Shown here one piece after another: positions 1 to 4,410 of a DNA stretch of 7,703 bases; positions within the stretch are counted from its first letter, which is position 1, and every line of letters starts with the position of its first letter. Made by a program: the position numbers and the translations under genes. Location of the stretch: contig JAOPYU010000351.1 of NCBI GenBank assembly GCA_025964455.1, forward strand, positions 1-7,703, in the 5' to 3' direction. The DNA comes from Thermoleophilia bacterium (lineage in GTDB: Bacteria > Actinomycetota > Thermoleophilia > Gaiellales > SKUG01). The notes beneath the pieces are model-generated. The model was given only the letters and a program-made list of their open reading frames with translations. It searched no databases and was not told where the DNA came from.

Positions 1-523
1 CGAGGAGGCGGCGCGCGGCACCTTGGACCAGGCGGAGCTGCTCGTCGCCGATCGCGAGCCGTGGCTCACCGAGCGCACGGTCGCCCGACTCCAGCCGATC
101 GTCGACACCCAGGTCTTCTCGCGGCTCGTCGCACGCGGTGCACGGGCGGAGGTGCCGTGGCTGGCGTCGTTCGGTACGTCCATCGCATCGCCGGCCAGCG
201 AAGGCGTTCGTGTCGTCGCCGATGCACGTGACGTCGATGCCGGGCGCATCGATGCGCTTGCGATCCTGCCCGACGGGCGGTGGTGGGTGGTCGACTGGAA
301 GGTCTCGCTCGACGATGCTGCGGCGGACGCGTGGCACGAGCACGGACGACAGCTCACCCGCTACGCGGTCGCAGCCCGACGCGCCGGCGCTCCGGGATGC
401 GTGCTGACGCTCGCATCGCTCGGTGCCAGCCCGGTCGTGCACTCGTGGGACGGCTCCGAGCTGGATGTCACTGACCTCGACTTCCGCGCGCCGGAGATGC
501 CGCAGCTCCACCCGATCCCGTAG
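1..523 (+). CDS. C-terminal fragment of RecB/AddA-type (PD-(D/E)XK) nuclease domain, probably of a UvrD-like helicase
   Basis: The 5' end lies outside the window. The frame is open from base 2, so the TTG at 23 is probably internal and not a start. The visible part carries the RecB-family nuclease signature in order: an acidic residue in RAEVPW (about 146-163), GRID with its Asp at 251-253, DWK with Asp at 293-295 and Lys at 299-301, and QLTRYA with its Gln at 350-352. In RecB and AddA this domain binds Mg2+ and cuts single strands behind the helicase motor during double-strand break processing. No helicase motifs are visible, so a stand-alone nuclease of the PDDEXK_1 type remains possible. 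The gene ends with TAG and converges on nth with only 21 bp between the stop codons, which leaves no room for a separate terminator. The nuclease-domain call is fairly firm; the helicase attachment is inferred. Confidence 0.72.
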   Translation, partial: EEAARGTLDQAELLVADREPWLTERTVARLQPIVDTQVFSRLVARGARAEVPWLASFGTSIASPASEGVRVVADARDVDAGRIDALAILPDGRWWVVDWKVSLDDAAADAWHEHGRQLTRYAVAARRAGAPGCVLTLASLGASPVVHSWDGSELDVTDLDFRAPEMPQLHPIP

Positions 524-544
524 GCCGCTCGCTCCTGCGTCGCG

Positions 545-1285
545 TCAGGGCTTGGGCCGCGCCCGGGTCGTGCGGCGCACCGGCGTGCGTGCAGCATCCC
601 AGCGTCCGAACGACGGGCAGTCGCGCGCGATCGCGAGCGGGCACTGGTCACACAACGGCTTCGGCGCCTTGCAGATCGCGCGCCCGTGGTCGATGAGCAG
701 GTGCGTGACGTGGTTCCACTCGCTGCGATCGATCAGCTTGGTCAGGTCCTGCTCGACACGGTTCGGCTCCCACGACCGCGTCCAGCCGAGTCGCCGCGCG
801 ATCCGCTGCGCGTGCGTGTCGATCGCGATGCCCTCGGCGTGGTCGGGAAAGCAGCTGCTGATGACCACGTTCGCCGTCTTGCGTGCAGCACCGGGGATCG
901 TCGTGAGCTCCGCGACGGTGCGCGGCACCACGCCGCCGTAGACCTCCTCGATTCTCTGCGCGCCTGCCAGCAGTTTCTTGGCCTTCTGCCGGAAGAAGCC
1001 CGTGGGCTGCACGAGGCGTTCGAGGTCTTCGACCGTCGCCTGCGCCATCGCCGCCGAATCCGGATAGGCCGCGAACAGCGCCGGGGTCACCTGGTTGACA
1101 CGTTCGTCGGTGCACTGCGCCGAGAGGATCACGGCGATCAGCAGCTGGAACGGCGTCTCGTGGTGCAGCGCGACGCTCGTGTCCGGATACGTCGCGTGCA
1201 GCGCCTCGAGCAGGCGCGCCGCGCGGGCGCGACGCTCACCCACGCGCTCACCTCCGACCGGAGGCAGCGTCTCCTTGGCGCTCAT
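545..1285 (-). CDS. nth: Endonuclease III (DNA glycosylase/AP lyase)
   Basis: The 246-residue product is a base-excision repair enzyme that removes oxidised pyrimidines and nicks the abasic site by beta-elimination. The helix-hairpin-helix motif is IPGAARKTA (residues 130-138), with the catalytic Lys at 136 and the catalytic Asp at 156 in AIDTH. Four cysteines (205, 212, 215, 223) form the C-terminal iron-sulfur loop after the conserved HGR. Two details are unusual. The second glycine of the usual GVG hairpin is Ala (GAA). The last cysteine pair is separated by 7 residues, whereas E. coli Nth has 5. ATG at 1285 lies 6 bp after the trxB stop, so the two genes are probably co-transcribed. No clear Shine-Dalgarno sequence is visible. 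The Arg/Pro-rich tail after residue 230 is lineage-specific. MutY is unlikely because the protein is short and lacks the MutT-like C-terminal domain. Confidence 0.93.
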   Translation of the reverse strand: MSAKETLPPVGGERVGERRARAARLLEALHATYPDTSVALHHETPFQLLIAVILSAQCTDERVNQVTPALFAAYPDSAAMAQATVEDLERLVQPTGFFRQKAKKLLAGAQRIEEVYGGVVPRTVAELTTIPGAARKTANVVISSCFPDHAEGIAIDTHAQRIARRLGWTRSWEPNRVEQDLTKLIDRSEWNHVTHLLIDHGRAICKAPKPLCDQCPLAIARDCPSFGRWDAARTPVRRTTRARPKP

Positions 1286-1291
1286 CGCGTG

Positions 1292-2302
1292 TCAGCCGGC
1301 GATCGCGCCGGTGACGTGGTCGGCCTCGTCGCGGTCCGCATCGATCGACGGATCGGGCAGGTCGCCCATCGCAGCCAGCCATCGCTCGGCGTCGAGCGCT
1401 GCCGCGCAGCCCGAGCCCGCGGCGGTGATCGCCTGCCGGTACTCGTGGTCCTGCACGTCGCGACAGGCGATCAAGCGCGGGAGGTTGGTCGTCGTGTGCG
1501 GCGCGTCGGTGACCAGGTAGCCGTTCTCGTCGGTCTCGAGCTGGTCCCCGAAGAGCTTGGTGTTCGGGTCGTGGCCGATCGCCACGAACACGCCCTGGCA
1601 GTCGAGCCGCCGCTCGCTCCCGTCGCGCGTGTCGGTGAGCGTCACGCCGGTGACCGTGCCGGTCTCGTCGTCGAGCACCTCGGTCACGGCCGCCCACTCG
1701 ACGAACTCGACCTTGTCGTTGACGCGAGCGCGGTCGAGCATGATCTTGGAGGCGCGGTACTGGTCGCGACGATGCACGATCGTGACCTTGGTCGCGAACT
1801 TGGTGAGGAACGTCGCTTCCTCCATCGCCGAATCGCCGCCGCCGACCACGACGAGCTCCTTGTCGCGGAAGAAGTATCCGTCGCACGTCGCGCACGTGGA
1901 GACGCCGTGGCCGAGCAGTCGCTGCTCGCTGTCGAGGCCGATCATTCGGGCCGTCGCGCCCGTCGAGACGATCACAGCGTCGGCCGTGAAGGTGCGAGTG
2001 CCGACGCGCACGACCTTCGGCGAGGCCGCCAGGTCGACGGAGTCCACGTCGTCGGTGATGAACCGGGTCCCGAAGCGCTCGGCCTGGTCCCGGAAGTTGA
2101 TCATCAGCTCGGGGCCCATCAGACCCTGCGGGAAGCCGGGGAAGTTCTCGATCTCGGTGGTCTGCATGAGCTGGCCACCCGCCTGCAGGCCCTCGATGCA
2201 GAGCGGTGCGAGCTCCGCGCGGGCGGCGTAGATCGCGGCCGTGAGGCCTGCGGGGCCGCTGCCGATGATGATGAGGCGATGGTGCTCGGGCGTCGTGGTC
2301 AT
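1292..2302 (-). CDS. trxB: Thioredoxin reductase (NADPH, FAD-dependent)
   Basis: The 336-residue product transfers electrons from NADPH through FAD and a redox-active disulfide to thioredoxin in the cytoplasm. Visible motifs are the N-terminal FAD site GSGPAG (14-19), AGGQLMQTTEIENFPG (41-56), the redox pair CATC (137-140), the NADPH site GGGDSAMEEA (154-163) with HRRD (177-180), and C-terminal DVQDHEYRQAITAAGSGC (282-299). The conserved glycine of the C-terminal FAD-binding Gly-Asp pair is Arg281 (ACRDVQD where ACGDVQD or AAGDVQD is usual), encoded by CGC at 1462-1460 where GGC would be expected. The acidic tail after the usual ERWL end (residues about 312-336) is an extension. ATG at 2302 is chosen because a -10 hexamer sits exactly 7 nt before it, as in leaderless actinobacterial genes. 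nth follows in the same unit. The family call is firm; full activity is less certain because of Arg281. Confidence 0.95.
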   Translation of the reverse strand: MTTTPEHHRLIIIGSGPAGLTAAIYAARAELAPLCIEGLQAGGQLMQTTEIENFPGFPQGLMGPELMINFRDQAERFGTRFITDDVDSVDLAASPKVVRVGTRTFTADAVIVSTGATARMIGLDSEQRLLGHGVSTCATCDGYFFRDKELVVVGGGDSAMEEATFLTKFATKVTIVHRRDQYRASKIMLDRARVNDKVEFVEWAAVTEVLDDETGTVTGVTLTDTRDGSERRLDCQGVFVAIGHDPNTKLFGDQLETDENGYLVTDAPHTTTNLPRLIACRDVQDHEYRQAITAAGSGCAAALDAERWLAAMGDLPDPSIDADRDEADHVTGAIAG

Positions 2303-2308
2303 ACCCGC

Positions 2309-2314
2309 ATCCTA
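2309..2314 (-). promoter_or_regulatory. Predicted -10 element for a leaderless trxB transcript
   Basis: On the minus strand TAGGAT is followed by 6 nt and then the trxB ATG, so the last T is at -7 if transcription starts at the A of ATG. This is the TANNNT arrangement known for leaderless genes in mycobacteria and other Actinobacteria. No convincing -35 hexamer and no Shine-Dalgarno sequence are visible. deoB has the same arrangement, which strengthens the call. Confidence 0.6.
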
Positions 2315-2342
2315 CCGCCGCGCGTCCCGCACCCCGGGCCCC

Positions 2343-2393
2343 GCCACACAATTCGGGAGGGGCGCAGTTGCACGCCCCTCCCGAACATGTGGC
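2343..2393 (-). terminator. Strong hairpin, probable terminator of the upstream minus-strand transcript
   Basis: A perfect 13-bp GC-rich stem (2352-2364 with 2373-2385) closes an 8-nt loop. It is extended by a further 6-bp stem (2343-2348 with 2388-2393) across a small internal loop. It lies 159 nt past the stop of the GDPH-protein gene and ends 29 nt before the trxB -10 element, which is where a terminator would insulate trxB. There is no U tract, only a few U after the inner stem, but U-poor terminators are common in high-GC Actinobacteria. The stem is symmetrical and could also act on the plus strand, although no plus-strand gene reads into it. Confidence 0.55.
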
Positions 2394-2488
2394 AAAGGCG
2401 AGCCGTCCTCCCCAGGTACGGCCCGCCTCTGCGGATGGCAAGCCCTCGCTCGATCCCGGTGATCCCCCCGAAACGCCGGGAGCGAGGT

Positions 2489-2503
2489 GCCATGTCGGTT
2501 CCG
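2489..2503 (-). repeat. 15-bp shared sequence, copy 1 (inverted relative to copy 2)
   Basis: On the minus strand this reads CGGAACCGACATGGC, identical to plus-strand bases 4267-4281 on the other side of the GDPH-protein gene. It spans the junction between hairpins H1 and H2. In both places it begins inside the 3' arm of a TTCCG...CGGAA hairpin. Both copies point toward a leaderless gene, here trxB and there deoB. Its function is not known to me. Confidence 0.5.
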
Positions 2504-2551
2504 GGCGGCCGCGCCAGTGGCGAAGCCGTCCGGAATGTATGTCGCGGCGCG

Positions 2552-4135
2552 CTACTTCTGGGTGACCTGCGCCGGGTTCTTGTACGCCGGGCTGACCCAC
2601 GTGCCGTTCTGGAGCGGCTTGTTGAAGTCGCCCTTCATGCCGCTCAGCGCGGTCATCAGCTCGGCCAGGTGCTTGTCGGTCAGCGCCGTCGGCAGGTTCA
2701 TCTCGTCGCCCTTGTCACCGTTCTTGTCGCGCGTGGTGACGGACTGGTCGAGCTTGGTGCCGGGTGAGTCCACCTTGAAGTTCTCGAGGATGAACTCGCG
2801 GTTCTGACCCGCAACCTTCTCGCCCTTGTCGTAGGTGTTCCACGAGACGACGGTGCCGTCGAACAGCGTGACCTTGCCGGCGCCGAAGCCGATGTCGAAC
2901 TTCTGCTCCTTGCCGTCCTTGGTGAGGATGACGTGCGGGTCGCCCCACAGCTCGACGCTGTTCTCGGTCTTGCCACCGAGTGCGGTGAGCTTGGCGCTCC
3001 ACTTGTCGTCGTCGTTGGACAGGCGCACGTTGCCCTGCACCTCGACCGGCGGCTTCACGGGCGGCTTGACCGGCGGCTTGACCGGCGGCGGCTCGGTGGG
3101 TCCACCGTTCTCGCCTCCCACCTTGGGCGGCTCCGGCTTGACCGGCGGCTTGGTGGGCGGGCCCTGGATCGGGGTCTGACCCGGGTTCTGGCCGGGGTTC
3201 TGACCGGGACCGTTGCTGCCACCGACCTTCGGCGGCTCGGGCACGGGCGGCGGGGTCTTGGTGGGCGGGCCCTGGATCGGGGTCTGCCCGGGATGCTGGC
3301 CGGGGCCGTTGTCGCCACCGACCTTGGGCGGCTCGACCTTGGGCGGCTCCACCTTCGGCGGCGGTGTCTTGGTGGGCGGCATCTGGCCGGGCGTCTGGCC
3401 CGGGCCGTGGTCGCCACCGACGTCGCCCTTGGGCGGTGCGGGCGGCGTGTCCTTGCCGGGCGGCATCTGGTCGGGCGTCTTGCCCGGTGCGCCGCCACCG
3501 CTGACGCCACCGAGCGCCTTGATGAGCGCGGTGAGCGTCTCGACGACACCCTGCAGCGCCTTGACGAGGGCTTCGTTGTTGGCGGTCGCGCCGCCACCCT
3601 GCACCTGTGCGGCGCCCTGGGTCGCGTTGGCCGCGCCGGAACCGTTGGCACCCGCGACCGTGCTGGCCGGAGGAGTCGTGGCCGGGGCCGGGGCTGCGCC
3701 GCCGCCCTGCGTGGTCGACTTCTCGGGCGCCTTGCCCGGTGCGCCGCCGCCGCTGATGCCACCCACGAGGGTGGAGAGCTGGCCGATCACGCCGGTGAGC
3801 TGCTGGAGCACCGGTGCGAGCGCCTCGCCGTTGACGCCGCCGACGGCGCCGCCGCCCTGGATGGGCTTCATCGGTGCGCCGCCACCCTGGAGCGGCGTGG
3901 GCGGGGTCGTGCACGAACCCGGCGGCGGAACCATCGGGTACGAGGCCGCTCCGCCACCGCTGGTGGTCGGCGTGAAGGTCGTCGACGTGGCGGAAGTCGC
4001 CGGCGTCGTGGTCGGGGCGGGCGTCGTGCCGCCGCCGGTCGCCGTGCCTGCCGGATCGAAGCTGGGCGGAAGGCCCGTGCCCGCTGAACCGGGAAGTGGC
4101 GGTGCTGCCGGATTTGATGCGCCGGTCGAAGTCAT
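2552..4135 (-). CDS. Repeat-rich protein with C-terminal WGDPHV (DUF1521-like) domain
   Basis: The 527-residue product has no recognised full-length homologue. Residues 1-100 are rich in Ser, Thr, Pro and Gly, without a signal peptide or membrane segment. Residues 101-138 and 186-221 are two copies of an amphipathic helix followed by GGGAPGK. Residues 222-366 are Pro/Gly/Lys repeats. Residues 367-527 form a Lys/Asp-rich, Cys-free domain with LWGDPHV (396-402), FDIGFGAGKVTLFDGTVVSW (413-432) and an acidic DKNGDKGDE loop (470-478). GDPHV followed by a DGT strand resembles DUF1521, known from Bradyrhizobium NopE1, which cleaves itself between Asp and Pro when Ca2+ is added. Here the usual GDPHVD is GDPHVI. 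ATG at 4135 is chosen over 4237 because AGGGGG lies 9 nt upstream. The gene diverges from deoB. Third codon positions are strongly G/C, so the frame is real. A secreted or surface structural role is inference. Confidence 0.8.
   Translation of the reverse strand: MTSTGASNPAAPPLPGSAGTGLPPSFDPAGTATGGGTTPAPTTTPATSATSTTFTPTTSGGGAASYPMVPPPGSCTTPPTPLQGGGAPMKPIQGGGAVGGVNGEALAPVLQQLTGVIGQLSTLVGGISGGGAPGKAPEKSTTQGGGAAPAPATTPPASTVAGANGSGAANATQGAAQVQGGGATANNEALVKALQGVVETLTALIKALGGVSGGGAPGKTPDQMPPGKDTPPAPPKGDVGGDHGPGQTPGQMPPTKTPPPKVEPPKVEPPKVGGDNGPGQHPGQTPIQGPPTKTPPPVPEPPKVGGSNGPGQNPGQNPGQTPIQGPPTKPPVKPEPPKVGGENGGPTEPPPVKPPVKPPVKPPVEVQGNVRLSNDDDKWSAKLTALGGKTENSVELWGDPHVILTKDGKEQKFDIGFGAGKVTLFDGTVVSWNTYDKGEKVAGQNREFILENFKVDSPGTKLDQSVTTRDKNGDKGDEMNLPTALTDKHLAELMTALSGMKGDFNKPLQNGTWVSPAYKNPAQVTQK
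3038..3472 (-). repeat. Pro/Gly/Lys-rich degenerate tandem repeats within the GDPH protein
   Basis: Residues 222-366 contain about three degenerate units of the form VGG(D/S)xGPGQxPGQ, then a PPTKTPPP- or GPPTKPP-like stretch, then EPPKVGG. The VGG-xx-GPGQ part begins near residues 239, 272 and 304, and TPIQGPPTK occurs twice. The block ends in PVKPPVKPPVKPPVE (351-365). Such sequence is expected to be extended and disordered, like a stalk or linker in wall-spanning proteins. The near-identical DNA could change copy number by slippage or recombination. Confidence 0.7.
3473..3835 (-). repeat. Duplicated helix plus GGGAPGK module in the GDPH protein
   Basis: Residues 101-138 (DNA 3835-3722) and 186-221 (DNA 3580-3473) share the plan NGEAL or NNEAL, a helix of about 24 residues with Leu/Val/Ile every three to four positions, then GG(I/V)SGGGAPGK(A/T)P. 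The copies have diverged in the helix but keep the glycine-rich cap nearly unchanged. Between them lies a linker with TQGGGA and VQGGGA; QGGGA also occurs twice just before copy 1. The helices could mediate oligomerisation. No function is known to me. Confidence 0.6.
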
Positions 4136-4144
4136 GTCCTGTGT

Positions 4145-4150
4145 CCCCCT
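4145..4150 (-). promoter_or_regulatory. Shine-Dalgarno site deciding the start of the GDPH-protein gene
   Basis: AGGGGG on the minus strand lies 9 nt before ATG at 4135. It selects this start over the in-frame ATG at 4237, which would add 34 residues without a signal peptide or domain. The site is partly complementary to 4161-4165 upstream in the transcript, so a 5-bp stem could hide it. Confidence 0.6.
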
Positions 4151-4253
4151 GTTGTCCCTTGGGGAGCTACCGGTCGGCCGTGATCCGTCATGGGGCCGAG
4201 TGTTCCGGTTGCTCGAGCCATTCGCGCCACACCACATGAGCGAACGTGCTTGC

Positions 4254-4321
4254 TTCCGTTATGCGACGGAACCGACATGGCGTCAAGCGTCATCTGACGC
4301 GGAACCGACGAATCATCTGAC
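4254..4321 (+). promoter_or_regulatory. Cluster of inverted and direct repeats, possible operator region
   Basis: Visible elements are an inverted repeat TTCCGT/ACGGAA (4254-4259, 4266-4271), the 10-bp direct repeat CGGAACCGAC (4267-4276 and 4300-4309, 33 bp apart, about three helical turns), the near-palindrome GCGTCA-TC-TGACGC (4287-4300), and a 9-bp direct repeat TCATCTGAC (4290-4298 and 4313-4321). They lie about 90-155 bp upstream of deoB and 119-186 bp upstream of the divergent gene. Binding by a regulator is plausible; the family cannot be named from the sequence. Confidence 0.4.
4267..4281 (+). repeat. 15-bp shared sequence, copy 2
   Basis: This is identical to the reverse complement of 2489-2503, so the two copies form an inverted pair flanking the GDPH-protein gene. 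Its first 10 bases recur at 4300-4309. The match stops sharply at both ends. Confidence 0.5.
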
Positions 4322-4398
4322 CGGGGCGGTGCGCGATGCGCCGCGAACCACGCGGAGACGTGGATCGCCGCGGCCGCGACGGGCAAGAGCGCGGTCGT

Positions 4399-4404
4399 TA
4401 GGCT
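4399..4404 (+). promoter_or_regulatory. Predicted -10 element for a leaderless deoB transcript
   Basis: TAGGCT is followed by 6 nt and then the deoB ATG, so its last T is at -7 if transcription starts at the A of ATG. A GAC core lies 17 bp upstream in the -35 position (hexamer 4376-4381, GCGACG). No Shine-Dalgarno sequence precedes the gene. The layout matches that of trxB. Confidence 0.6.
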
Positions 4405-4410
4405 GCGTCC

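Larger units (their letters stand above)
2343..2535 (-). ncRNA. Candidate structured RNA or structured 3' UTR, four consecutive hairpins
   Basis: This gene-free stretch between the GDPH-protein stop and the trxB promoter folds almost end to end. In minus-strand order: H1 pairs 2499-2504 with 2530-2535, 2506-2509 with 2525-2528 and 2512-2515 with 2519-2522. H2 pairs 2488-2493 with 2435-2440, 2481-2487 with 2444-2450 and 2476-2480 with 2455-2459. H3 pairs 2418-2432 with 2392-2406, a continuous 15 bp. H4 is the terminator-like stem. In H3 two positions (2401/2423 and 2395/2429) are A/C mismatches on the plus strand but G-U pairs on the minus strand, which favours a minus-strand RNA. H3 and H4 compete for bases 2392-2393. 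I recognise no known family (not tmRNA, RNase P or SRP). It could be an independent small RNA or the 3' UTR of the preceding gene. Confidence 0.35.
4136..4410. other. Divergent intergenic region between the GDPH-protein gene and deoB
   Basis: This 275-bp region must hold promoters for both directions. It contains the Shine-Dalgarno site of the minus-strand gene, an imperfect set of short repeats and inverted repeats at 4254-4321, GC-rich mutually exclusive small hairpins around 4343-4366, and the deoB -10 element at 4399-4404. I could not identify a convincing -10/-35 pair for the minus-strand gene. No RNA gene or credible additional ORF is visible. Confidence 0.6.

Noticed and set aside
2299..2493. 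Small minus-strand ORF of 64 codons before trxB
   Set aside because: It runs through the hairpins and the trxB -10 element, is Arg/Gly-rich and has no clear ribosome site; structured RNA explains the region better.
2343..2551. tRNA, tmRNA, SRP RNA or RNase P in the structured region
   Set aside because: No cloverleaf with T-loop, no SRP tetraloop signature and no RNase P core motif could be found on either strand.
1248..2600. Minus-strand frame of 450 codons overlapping trxB
   Set aside because: It is a frame-shifted shadow of trxB and would cover the four-hairpin region; its Arg/Gly-rich translation has no recognisable motif.
686..2767. Long plus-strand open frame of 693 codons
   Set aside because: It lies antisense to nth and trxB, its translation is Arg/Asp/Val-rich without a domain, and long antisense frames are expected in GC-rich genes with strong third-position bias.
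3038..3835. CRISPR array or transposon in the repeat block
   Set aside because: The repeats are in-frame, degenerate coding repeats without unique spacers, and no transposase is present in the window.
2933..4087. Plus-strand open frame opposite the GDPH-protein gene
   Set aside because: The translation is an Arg/Gly/Leu-rich mirror of the repeats. Only the minus-strand frame has a Shine-Dalgarno site, a domain and the expected codon bias.
4136..4237. Longer N terminus for the GDPH protein from ATG 4237
   Set aside because: The extra 34 residues have no signal peptide or motif, and the ATG at 4135 has a well-placed Shine-Dalgarno site.
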